A model generated the notes under the pieces. That model had not been told where the DNA came from, did no database searches, and worked only from the letters and a program-made list of their open reading frames with translations. Both the position numbers and the translations under genes were made by a program. From Ottelia alismoides (taxonomy: Eukaryota > Streptophyta > Magnoliopsida > Alismatales > Hydrocharitaceae): 64,000 bases of DNA. Shown here in pieces: positions 1-10,521 of the stretch. The stretch covers positions 338,731 through 402,730 of the forward strand of contig JAZKJV010000611.1 of the NCBI GenBank assembly GCA_037367405.1, given 5' to 3'. The stretch's first letter is position 1, and each line of letters opens with the position of its first letter.

Positions 1-458
1 TTGGGGAGGCAATCCTCGCCTGAACCGTAGATAGCCGCAGAGTCTGTTGCTTCTTGAAAGATGACATCATCTTGCTGCTCAGAATCTCCATGATTCTCAT
101 TTCTGATGGAGGAATACGATAACAACAGGATGTACAAAGAGGAAGTCAAGCGATGGCACAACAAACACCTCCATAGTAAGACTTTCAAACCTAGACAGAA
201 GTTGTGGTTATTTGATGCAAAGTTAAATATCTTTCTAGGCAAGCTGAAGAGCAAATGGATTGGACTATTCATTGTGAAGATTGTGCATGACAACAGAAGT
301 CTACTCAAATAATAATTTCAACTGGCGCACAACCCTTCATAGTCAATGGACAATTGCTGAAGCCATATTTAGAGCATGACATATTTTTGTCCATTGTCGA
401 TTCTATCGAGGTCATATTTCAAGATGATCTCACAGAGGCAAATGGATCAGATATTTGA
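1..458 (+). pseudogene. Integrase C-terminal fragment (Ty3/gypsy, Athila-like)
   Basis: Positions 106-312 encode the basic tail of a Ty3/gypsy integrase (KRWHNKH, KLWLFDAKL, GKLKSKWIG, IVHD). It aligns with the integrase ends at 13990-14325, 35760-36100 and 61640-61906. The frame breaks at about 312, and alignment resumes to about 456-458 (NGQLLKPYL, then TGA). Nothing recognisable is seen in 1-105. The fragment lacks the zinc-binding and DDE domains, which would lie upstream of the window. It precedes a protease region, the wrong order for one element, so it belongs to a different copy or a rearrangement. Confidence 0.75.
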
Positions 459-967
459 GAAGCAAAATCACAAAAAGTTTTTTGTTTTCTTCTTTTCTTT
501 TTTCCCTTTTTAATTTTTCTAATTCTTCCGAAAAGATGTCCACCCCTTTCATTATTATTATTATTATACTTAGGACGTACTTGTCCAAATTATAGGGGGT
601 GGGCATCCTGAGTTATTTGTTTCGGTGATCCCTCTCATGTCCCCTCAACTCTTGTTATTTTGTCTATACTTAGGGACATTTTACCATAAGTATAGGGGAG
701 GATATGATGAGCCGACAATTTCATACATTCCCACCCTTTACCCTCCACTGTCTCACATACAACTTCTCAGACTCGGGATAACCCTATTCTAGAGTCGGTC
801 CCACCTTCTCACGTACATCTTCACATACTTGGGATGACCCTCTTCTCGAATCGGTCCCACCTAGGTATGAGGCGAGTTAGACCCAGATTCCTTTCCTCCC
901 AGCCCTTTTGTCGAGGATGACTCTCACCTCGACTTTTCATCTGTTTCTCCTGCACATTTTTCACTAA
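459..967 (+). other. Retrotransposon 3' UTR remnant with PPT-like hairpins, then unassigned spacer
   Basis: Positions 459-715 are T-rich 3' UTR with two weak copies of the hairpin/PPT motif seen in the other elements (about 566-600 and 664-702, each ending in a G-run after an A/T-rich 3' arm). Positions 716-967 hold a GC-richer spacer with an imperfect duplication of about 60 bp (GGTCCCACCT repeated near 797 and 854). I cannot assign the spacer. A break between two retrotransposon pieces probably lies near 710. Confidence 0.45.
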
Positions 968-2130
968 ATGCTTATGAGACTTTTTTCCTTCTCAGAGGAT
1001 ATGACGGAAACTGTGGCTAGAGGGAAGGCACTAGTTGATGAGCGAGCTATTGAGGAGCGAGCAGTTGAGGTGAATCATGTTGATGATTGCCACAACATCA
1101 ACTTGCCTAGTGTTGATATGTCGTTGTTGAAAGCTATGGAGTACATGCCTAGTGTGAAGAAAGGACTGAAGGAGGCATGTACAATGAAGCAAAAGAACAA
1201 ACACAAGAGGGTTGAAAAGCACTTTTTAAGCATGGCTACCGTGAATGCCATCAACAATCTCCCAAGTAAGAAAAGTGACAAGGGAGCACCTCTCATTAGA
1301 TGCGAGATGTTTAATCAAGAATTTGAGCGCACAGTGCTCAACAATGCATCATCTATAAATTTATTGCCTTCATCACTACTCAACTAATTTGGGTTAGGAT
1401 CACTCAAGCCAACAATGATGATTCTACAGTTTGCAGACCGATTAGTTAAGCATCCAAGGGACATGTTAGTGGATGTGATCATCATAGTCCAAGGGATGCA
1501 ATTCCTTGCGGATTTTATTGTCTTAGACATGGACACCTATACACCATTTTTCCATACCACGATCATACTAGGACGACCATTACTTCGAACAACAAAAGAA
1601 GTAGTAGATTATGGTACGAAAGATATTACATTTCACTATAAAAGTGATAAAGTGATGATAGAGATGGTCCCAAACTCGAAGCCGACAGAATCAACATCAT
1701 ATGAGATTGAGTTTGTGCCAAATAAGAAAGATGACTGCACTTTTCTTGCAGAAATTAGAGACACTAATTTATTCTTGGATGATTTTGAAACCCAGGAATT
1801 CCTCTCCAAGGAGGAAGTACTGGAGAGCACAATCAAGTTTTCCCCTATCCTTGAGGATGAGTTATTAGCTGATAAGCTAACTATGTTGTTTGCAATTCTT
1901 CCATCCTACCAGAACAAGACAAATTCATCGTCGATCTTTATGATATTTTATACTCAAAGCTAGAGGTAACCATGGTGGACTGTATGCAATAGACATATTT
2001 GACACCAGCCACAGTTGCAGAGGTTACCACTAAACTGATTCAGACCCCACCAGAGCTGAAACAATTGCCATCATCATTGAAGTATGCCATCCTTACAAGT
2101 GAGCAGAACATGTTCCCAGTCATCATCAAT
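968..2130 (+). pseudogene. Element B: gag-pol linker and aspartic protease (broken)
   Basis: Two open stretches in one frame, 968-1387 and 1415-1963, align with the protease region of element D at 57915-59048. The marker ILGRP is followed by a leucine-rich stretch, as in retrotransposon proteases. The frame is cut by TAA at 1385-1387 and shifts near 1910; the tail (about 1960-2130) carries more stops. The active-site position reads NNASSINLLP, so the catalytic Asp of the usual D-[ST]-G motif is gone (AAC at 1340-1342). Element D has also lost it. This is a dead copy. Confidence 0.7.
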
Positions 2131-2956
2131 TATTAGCTAACCAAGGATCAAGAATCTCACTTACTCGAGGTTCTAGAAAGAAACCGAAGGTAATAAGCTA
2201 GAAAATTACAGATCTCCAAGGGATAAACATGTCATTGTGCTCGCACCATGTCTACTTGGAAGAAGGCCACTAGACATGTTGTGAATTCTGGCATTATTTG
2301 AACCCTAACCTCCAGGAGGTTGTTATGAAAGAAATCATGAAGTGGTGTGATGCATGTTTCATCTATCCCATCTCTGATTAAAATGGGTAAGTGTGTTACA
2401 TGAGATTCTGAAGAAATCAGGAATCACGATTGTAACAAAAAATAAAGGAGAGGAGATTACAATCAGAGTACCTACTCCATGGCGTGTTTGTGTAGATTAT
2501 TGATGCTTGAACCTATCCACAAAGAAGGACCATTTTCCATTGCCCTTCATTAACAAAATAGTTGAAAGACTTGCTGTGAAGGAATACTTCTATTTCTTAT
2601 ATGGGTACTGTTGATACAACTATTGCTCCTGAAGATCAAGAGAAAATTGCGTTCACCTACCCATTTGGGACTTACGCCTTCATACGGATGCTATTCAGAT
2701 TGTGTAATTCCCTCTCTACATTCCAGAGATGTATGCTGGTCGTATTCGTTGACATGGTGGGTAGTATTCTTGAGGCTTTTATTGATGATTTCTTGATCTA
2801 CCGATATATCTTTGATACATGCTTGACCTATCTGGATAGAGTACTTCAATGTTGTTGTGAATTAAATTTAGTGCTCTCGTGGGAGAAGAGTCACTTCATG
2901 GTGATCGAAGGAATTGTGCTTGGCCACATCATCTCTAAGAAAGGCATGGAGGTCAG
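2131..2956 (+). pseudogene. Element B: reverse transcriptase, 5' part, split by element A
   Basis: RT of the Ty3/gypsy class. Positions 2601-2955 keep a long readable stretch with PFGTYAF, LCNSLSTFQRCM, the catalytic block AFIDDF (plant gypsy RTs usually have F-x-DD-F) and LSWEKSHFM. The upstream part (2174-2600) still aligns with D 59130-59560 but has several stops and shifts. Element A is inserted at 2957, and the domain continues at 12401. Copy C at 33301-34085 holds the same sequence without A. The readable frame runs past 2956 into the LTR of A only by chance. Confidence 0.8.
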
Positions 2957-4159
2957 TGATGAATACTCATTCATCACTCTTTATTCTTATATTTTAGCTA
3001 CAAAAACCTTCGCAAATGCATGTATATATTTGTAAATATAAATAATTACCAAAAGCATGCATTGTGTAAAAAGTAATAATTAGCATGTTTTTGTGCAAAA
3101 ATAAAAGAATAAAGATCAAAAAGAAAAAGCGAAAATATTTAGAATAAATATTGAGCGACCTAATCCCAAGGGAGGGCTCAGCATGGGCCTGACCGCATAA
3201 AAGCCAAAGTAGAGGGAGATATGGGCTCATGTGTGTAAATAGACCTGTAAATAAAATAAATATATTTTCCTCTAAAAATAGAATAAAAGTGGTTTGTATA
3301 TATTGTATATATTTGTAAATATAAAAATCAAAACAAAAATAGAAAAATTAAAAAGAAAATAAAAATAGTCACTCTTGTATATATTCATCATGTACATACA
3401 ACCACACCTATATTTATTTCACCTTGTACATAAATAAAATTAATTTTTATAAAATTTGTATATATTCTACTTTTTATGTTGTGAATAAATAAAATAAAAA
3501 CCACAAAAACAAAAATAAAATAAAAAGCACAAAATTAAAAACCCAAAAATACATTGTAAATATACCATGTATATATGTGTATATATCTATTTATTTCACC
3601 CTTGTATATAAATAATAAAAATAAAATAAAAATACCCTTTTATTCCTAATTTTATACTATAAATAAATAAATTATAAAATAGGAATAAAAATGCACAAAA
3701 ATAGCAAATTAAAAATCAAAAATTAAAAAAGGCATATTGTGTAAATACCTATGAATAGCATAAAGTGTACATACCCTATTTTTACTTTGAATTTTTTTTT
3801 AAAAAATCACCAAAAAATAGAAAAAATTAAAACAAAAATATTTCATGTTTTAAGTTTTTAATAATTCAGCCATTTACTATTTTTTATCGATTTTACAAGT
3901 ATTTTCCACGTGGTTGCTTTTCATTGGTCCACAGGGGAATGTTGACCCCCCGGTCAACTCCCCCCTGTGGACCACTCCCCACGGATCCATTTCGCGGACC
4001 CAACTTCCCCCATTTATCCCCTCCAGATCCGATCACCATTCCGCCTAACCCAGGGTCCTAATCACTCTCCCATCATCCGGGAACCTCGCCCTACATTGAT
4101 CGTAGGGATCCGTGCTCCATCGAGCCGGACCCGAGCCATTCTTCCTGGACCTTCCACCA

Positions 4160-4167
4160 TATAAAAA
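4160..4167 (+). promoter_or_regulatory. LTR TATA box (element A, 5' LTR)
   Basis: TATAAAAA sits at the start of the GC-rich half of the LTR, in the position expected for the U3/R promoter. The paired LTR has TATAAATA at 9951-9958. Transcription would begin about 30 bp downstream, upstream of the intron-like segment. Confidence 0.6.
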
Positions 4168-4419
4168 CCGAGCTCCGCCACCCATTTTCGCATCTTTGGC
4201 TCCCCATTCATTCATCCCAGGACCTCTACAGCCACCCTCGAGGTGACAGCTCCCGGTTGGCCGTGTCGTAGAGAGGAGAGAGTGACCGGACTTCTGATCC
4301 AGCGAGTTATCGCCGCCGTGCTCCGCCTGAAGCAGGAGCTCGAGCCTCAGGCCACGACGTCCCGCGAGGCAACGACCTAGAGCAAGCCCAGCTCACGCCC
4401 AGTCGACCCATCCGCCCAG

Positions 4420-4730
4420 GTAGCCGTAGTTGCCTTTCTTTTCGTTTAATTTTCGATTTCGCCCAAATCAGGTCGTCTCCGACGACCTCTGATTCTGACC
4501 ACCTTAGACTTAGTCCCGACCATCGGAATTGCTCACCACAGTCGCCTTCCTCCCACGCACCTTCTCCGCCCCTCCGTTCAACCCAGCTCGCACAGGATCT
4601 GGGGTTCGAACTCCTTCGCCGTCGCATCGCCGGAGTTCGCCCGCACCACCGCACCGTCCACCTTCATCACCGCTAACGGGGTCGAGGCAGTTTTCCCTCA
4701 ACCCAGGAGATCTTTGGTTACGTTTTGCAG
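4420..4730 (+). other. Intron-like segment in LTR of A
   Basis: A CAG/GTAGCC donor (GT at 4420) and a GTTTTGCAG/GT acceptor (AG ends 4730) bound 311 bp. Matched signals at matched spacing occur in the LTRs of D, E and F. A hairpin (GGGTCGAGG...CCTCAACCC, 4679-4704) lies about 26 nt before the acceptor. Splicing is inferred from the signals only. Confidence 0.45.
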
Positions 4731-6806
4731 GTCAATCGAGGGCTGTCTGAGGCCCTCCTACTTGAGCACCGGAGCTTCTCCTCCGCCGGAGTCGACAGAG
4801 CTCTCCGGAGCTCCGTTGATTCATCGGAGGCGTTCTACAGACGCGGGGAGCCAAGTCGAAGCTTCTCCGATCATCAGCATCCCCCGCGAAGGCCCGGAGC
4901 ATGCGTACTGGGCCGGCGAAGTTCGCCGGCCACCTGTTCCTCTAGGACCTTCATGCACCGTTCGATCAGCCTCGTAGCTCCAGTTTCGATCTGAGCCGTT
5001 CATCTGAGGAGCCTCTTTCACCGCACGATCTAGGAGGATCTGATCCGAGCCGTTCGATCTTGATAAAGAAGTGCCCTCTACCCTCCAACGTTGGATCTAC
5101 ACGTGGCAGCTTCTCAACCGTCGGATCGCGTCAAGGGTTACAGGAGCGAGGCGCCTCCTCTTCTCCACCGTCGGATTTACACGTGGCGCGCGCTCCGCCC
5201 TTGGATCTTAAATAAGGGGTAATTGTCCTTAGGCCCCTCTGTTTTTAGTTTTTATTATTTAGTCCTGTAAGTATAGAGTTCAGTTGTTTTATTTCTGGTT
5301 TATTTGCACTTTGGACCTGAGATTTATTTTATTTGCATTTATACCCCTGCGCATTGTGGATACGTGCTTCGACACGTGAGTTTTTGGTTTATTTGCAGTG
5401 AGGCCCTGATAGTTTCGATAATTACATTTATACCCCTGTGCGTGTTGAATTTGTGCATGTGTGTTATATTTATGGGTAATTTACAGTAAGGCCCTCGGAC
5501 TTTTGGTACTTGTTACCAATTAGTCCGAGAACTTTACTTTTATTGCAATTAGGTCCCTCTATGCCCCAGACACGCGCCTCTCGCGTGACTTCTTGGGATT
5601 TTTGCACCGGACCCCCTGGAACTTTTGATATTTACGTATAGGTCCATATGCACTATACCTAGGTTTTTATTTTGAATAAAATATTAAACTCACTCCAAAT
5701 TCAATGAAAATTAGACACATGGCTCTTGCCATGTTGTAAAATTTTCTAGAATTTTTGGAGACATTTTTGCTTCTATTTGATATTTTTAAAAATTCAAAAA
5801 CAACCTTTTTCTTTACTGTCTGATTTAAAAATTCACAAAAATTGTAAAATTCATCTAAAATTTACAAAAAAATTACCTACTGTGTCTTTTGCCTTGTTTG
5901 ATTTTTTGACCAATTTTGGTCATTTTTCATTACATAAAACTCATAAAAATTATAAAAAACTAAAACTCTTATAAAAATTCTAATAAATAATTTAAAAATC
6001 CAAAAACAATAAATCCAGTGCCCTAATTTTCCTTAAACTTTGTAGTTTACAGGAAAATTACCTCCATGAGTGTTAAGGCCTTTTTGCAATTTAAATTGGC
6101 CTTTTACTCCTGACTGGACAATGCCCTCAGTTTCTTGCCTTGTTTTATTTTTAGAAAATTAAATAAAAATCACAAAAATACTAAAAATTACCCAAAACAG
6201 TAAAAAACATAAAATACATAAAAACATTTTTATTTGAATTTTTGGTTGATTTTTGAGTGCTTTAATAATTGTTTGTGTTCGACTTATTCACTTGTTTTCT
6301 TAATTTCTTAATTATTTAAAAATCCAAAAAATATAAAAAGACTAAAAAAACCACCAAAAATACCTTTTCTTTTATTTTATCTTATTTTTGACTACTTCGT
6401 AGGCCACAAGGCCATCACGTGCTCCTTGTGTTCGACCCTGGTCGCTATACCAGGTTAATATAATAGCAGGACCGCTACTTGATTTTGATTGATTTTATTC
6501 GATTTTGGTGGTCTCTTTTTCTCGATTGACACACGAGCGATTGAGGTCGCGACGACCGCATGAGTTATACCTGATCTACCTCGCTCGCTCGGTTTTCGTG
6601 TCATCAGAATGGTGCATGATCTAGAAATGGCTTGAGCCGCGGGTCGTTGATGTTGCCCCTATTCATTTTACGTGAGATGTGGTCTTTGACTCACATCTAT
6701 TGCATCTCATGCCTGATTTTCACTGATCTTCCGACCTGTATAGATCCAGATGTTCATATCATCACATTCTTTAGTCTCACATCCCGATTGTCATCTTTGA
6801 TTATGC

Positions 6807-7163
6807 TATACTTAGGGTGTACTTTACCCTAAGTATAGGGGGGATGTGAGACCTTTGGGTATTTCTTTTGTTTCGTTCTACCCCTGTTTTTGCTGCCTAT
6901 ACTTAGGGATATTTTATCCTAAGTATAGGGGGAGGTAGACTCTGTACATTCTCCACTCATCTTTTTCCCTTTGTGTACAGCCTGCTATACTTAGGATTAT
7001 TTGATCCTAAGTATAGGGGGAAAAGCCGAGATCCTCTTGACTTTCTATTCATCTATTCGTCTTTGCATATAGCCTTCCTTTTTCACTTCCCTATACCTAG
7101 CACGAGTTATGTCTTCTTCATCGCTCTTGACCCTGAGGACATCGTTCGAGCTAAGTATAGGGG
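6807..7163 (+). repeat. PPT-like hairpin array (element A)
   Basis: Four stem-loops: TATACTTAGGG/CCCTAAGTATA (6807-6837), TATACTTAGG.../...CCTAAGTATA (6898-6927), TATACTTAGGAT/ATCCTAAGTATA (6986-7015) and a long-loop one, TATACCTAGC (7092-7101) with GCTAAGTATA (7150-7159). Each 3' arm runs directly into a run of 4-6 G, so arm plus G-run equals the true polypurine tract at 8753-8765. Confidence 0.8.
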
Positions 7164-8752
7164 TGTGTGTATATATTCCATATATACTTTAGCCATAACT
7201 CGTACTTTGTGTGAGTGTGTAAATAAATAGAATGGCTAAAAACCCTAAAAATCACAAAAATTAAAAATTTTTCATGTACATAATCATTCTTTTATTTGCA
7301 CATAAATAGCTAGTGTACAAATTATTTCTGTAAAAATGTTTTCAAAAATCTTTTATGTAAAGTTTGTGTAAATATTTTCTTATCAAAATTATGTACATAG
7401 TACAAAATTTTTCCAAAATCTTTTGAAAATCAAAAGTTTGCAAAAATCTCGTATAAATGTGTGTAAATACTTTTGCAAAACTTGCACTTCATGCATCATC
7501 CATTCATGATTTCAAAACTTTTTTCAAAAATTTTGCAAGTTTGTAAATAAGCATCTTTGTACATATGTATATAGTTTTTCTGGATAATAGTTGACATTTA
7601 AAATAGCCTGGAATCAAATTGAGAAATGGAGCTTGATTAAGATCTTAATCCACCTAATTTATAAGAGGAACCTTATAGGGCTTAGGTTTAAGGCTTTTCA
7701 GGTCCATGGTGACTTAATTCTTTGAGTCCACTAGGCTATGATCACATGTCATCTCAATGAGCCTAAGTAGAGCACTTAAGAACAACACATGACTCATATA
7801 GACAATGGCTTTACTTGGACATCACCACTTTGCACCGAGCTCTCTACGGAAGAGGTGGTGAGGAGGCAGTCTTCCTTGACTTGGGGTAGCATATGAGGGC
7901 AGTACTTCTAGGCGGAACCTCTCTTCTTCTTTTAGTGAAGGAAGTGCATCTCAACTTGGTCTGGTTGCCATGAGGTCTAACGACGGGAGTTGTGGGTTGC
8001 AATAAAGCTTCAAAAGAGGGATAGTCTATTGGCTCAAGAGGAAAAACTCCTTGTATATATGCTGCATCTGTATATGTTGTATAGATGTACTTGAAAAAAA
8101 ATGCAAAAAGAAAATAACTCCAAAAAAGTGGTGGGTCTGATAGAAAATGATAATCCCACTGGAGTATGTATGTAGAGTGCAATAAGCAAAGCTTGAGTTC
8201 CATGTCCCACCTTATGTAGCTTGCAGCAGGGAGACTTGGCTACACTGGTCGAGCTCCCAAGGATACATGGCTACACTGGCCATGGTCCATTCTCTTCTTC
8301 CCCCTCTTCTTGAGCTGGTCGAACCTGAACTTAGAAGGGAATACCCCACTCCTCGAGGAAAGAGTGGCCAGATTGAGGTCATAGAGTTACCTTGTTGGGG
8401 AGGGTTGTCAAGTTGCCATTTCTGAGGTGGAGAGCTTATACCTCATGCTCACAGGACAAGGAAAGATCCATGGTCTTCAGGGTTTGTGTTTGATGACTTG
8501 TTCTGATCTGGATCATTGAGGAGTCTTGATTAGAGACTAGTGGAACTTAGAGGCTGTTGAGTTTTAAGCTTAAGTCCAAATTAGGTTCCGACACATTAAT
8601 AATCCAAAGATCTGATCGAGCTCCATACCTTAATTTAATGAAGGCAAGTTTAATAATCATCCTTGATCCATGTACATTCTTCTCTTTTTCTTTTTCTTTC
8701 TTCTTTTTCACTTCTTTTTCAAATAAGTGTTTGCTAAGGGACTAGAAAAGTT

Positions 8753-8765
8753 AAGTATAGGGGGG
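8753..8765 (+). promoter_or_regulatory. Polypurine tract of element A
   Basis: AAGTATAGGGGGG abuts the 3' LTR and would prime plus-strand DNA synthesis. A T-rich tract resembling the U-box of other retroelements lies 25-75 nt upstream. Confidence 0.8.
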
Positions 8766-9950
8766 CGATGAATACTCATTCATCACTCTTTATTCTTATA
8801 TTTTAGCTACAAAAACCTTTGCAAATGCATGTATATATTTGTAAATATAAATAATTACCAAAAGCATGCATGGTGTAAAAAGTAATAATTAGCATGTTTT
8901 GTGCAAAAATAAAAGAATAAAGATCAAAAAGAAAAAGAGAAAATATTTATAATAAATATTGAGCGACCTAATCCTAAGGGAGGGCTCAGCATGGGCCTGA
9001 CCGCATAAAAGCCAAAATAGAGGGAGATATGGGCTCATGTGTGTAAATAGACCTGTAAATAAAATAAATATATTTTCCTCTAAAAATAGAATAAAAGTGG
9101 TTTGTATATATTGTATATATTTGTAAATATAAAAATCAAAACAAAATAGAAAAATTAAAAAGAAAATAAAAATAGTCACTCGTGTATATATTCATCATGT
9201 ACATATAACCACACCTATATTTATTTCACCTTGTACATAAATAAAATTAATTTTTATAAAATTTGTATATATTCTACTTTTTATGTTGTGAATAAATAAA
9301 ATAAAAACCACAAAGACAAAAATAAAATAAAAAGCACAAAATTAAAAACCCAAAAAAACATTGTAAATATACCATGCATATATGTGTATATATCTATTTA
9401 TTTCACCTTTGTATACAAATAATAAAAATAAAATAAAAATACCCTTTTATTCCTAATTTTATACTATAAATAAATAAAATATAAAATAGGAATAAAAATG
9501 CACAAAAATAACAAATTAAAAAGGCATATTGTGTAAATACATATGAATAGCATAAAGTGTACATACCCTATTTTTATTTCAAAAAATTAATTAAAAATCA
9601 CCAAAAAATAGAAAAAATTAAAACAAAAATATTTCATGTTTTAAGTTTTTAATAATTCAGCCATTTACTATTTTTTATCGATTTTACAAATATTTTCCAC
9701 GTGGCTGCTTTTCATTGGTCCACGGGGGATTGTTGACCCCCTGGTCAACTCCCCTCTGTGGACCACTTCCCACGGATCCATTTCGCGGACCCAACTTCCC
9801 CCATTTATCCCCTCCAGATCCGATCACCATTCCGCCAAACCCATGGTCCTAATCACTCTCCCATCATCCGGGAACCTCGCCCGACATTGATCCTAGGGAT
9901 CCGTGCTCCATTGAGCCGGACCTGAGCCATTCTTCCCGGACCTTCCACCA

Positions 9951-9958
9951 TATAAATA
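9951..9958 (+). promoter_or_regulatory. LTR TATA box (element A, 3' LTR)
   Basis: TATAAATA, at the position matching 4160-4167 in the other LTR. Confidence 0.55.
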
Positions 9959-10210
9959 CCGAGCTCTGCCACCCATTTTCGCATCTTTAGCTCCCCATTC
10001 ATTCAACTAAGGACCTCCACAGCTACCCTCGAGGTGACAGCTCCCGGTTGGCCGTGTCGTAGAGAGGAGAGAGTGACCGGACCTCTGATCCGGTGAGCTA
10101 TCGCCGCCGTGCTCCGCCTGAAGCAGGAGCTCGAGCCCCGGGCCACGACGTCCCGCGAGGCAATGACCCAGAGCAAGACCAGCTCACGCCCAGTCAACTC
10201 ATCTGCCCAG

Positions 10211-10521
10211 GTAGCCGTAGTTGCCTTTCTTTTCGTTTAATTTTCGATTTCGCCCAAATCAGGTCGTCTCCGACGACCTCTGATTCCGACCACCTTAGAC
10301 TTAGTCCCGACCATCGGAATTGCTCACCACAGTCGCCTTCCTCCCGCGCACCTTCTCCGCCCCTCCGTTCAACCCAGCTCGCACAGGAGCTGGGGTTCGA
10401 ACTCCTTCACTGTCGCATCGCCGGAGTTCGCCCGCACCACCGCACCGTCCACCTTCATCACCGCTAACGGGGTTGAGGCAGTTTGCCCTCAACCCAGGAG
10501 ATCTTTGGCTACATTTTGCAG
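10211..10521 (+). other. Intron-like segment in 3' LTR of A
   Basis: Donor CAG/GTAGCC and acceptor ATTTTGCAG/GT lie 311 bp apart, as in the 5' LTR. The acceptor-proximal hairpin (10470-10495) reads GGGTTGAGG...CCTCAACCC, fully paired, and differs at a paired position from D and F. Confidence 0.45.

Larger units (their letters stand above)
2957..6606 (+). repeat. 5' LTR of element A (3650 bp)
   Basis: Starts with a foldback (TGATGAAT, 4-nt loop, ATTCATCA). U3 is very AT-rich to about 3900, then comes a GC-rich block containing the GGTCCAC...GTTGACC motif shared by most LTRs here and a TATA box. Next are an intron-like segment and a T-rich U5. It ends TCATCA at 6606. The copy at 8766-12400 is the same with scattered substitutions and a few small indels. 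Short open frames in it, on either strand, look spurious. Confidence 0.92.
6607..8765 (+). other. Internal remnant of A: end of INT plus 3' UTR
   Basis: After the 5' LTR come GAATGG and then a 28-bp block that is the reverse complement of the end of D's integrase, followed directly by sequence matching D from 61864 onward. The tRNA-Asp primer site is lost after its first three bases. The rest is 3' UTR: a hairpin array, an AT-rich stretch (7220-7600), a conserved block at about 7850-8330, a pyrimidine-rich tract (8680-8730) and the polypurine tract. No sense coding region is present. An antisense frame of 119 codons (7844-8203) is treated under findings. Confidence 0.8.

Noticed and set aside
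3000..3900. Centromere- or satellite-like array in the AT-rich U3 regions
   Set aside because: Composition is AATAAA-rich but there is no fixed repeat unit; it is the ordinary U3 of these LTRs and recurs at each LTR.
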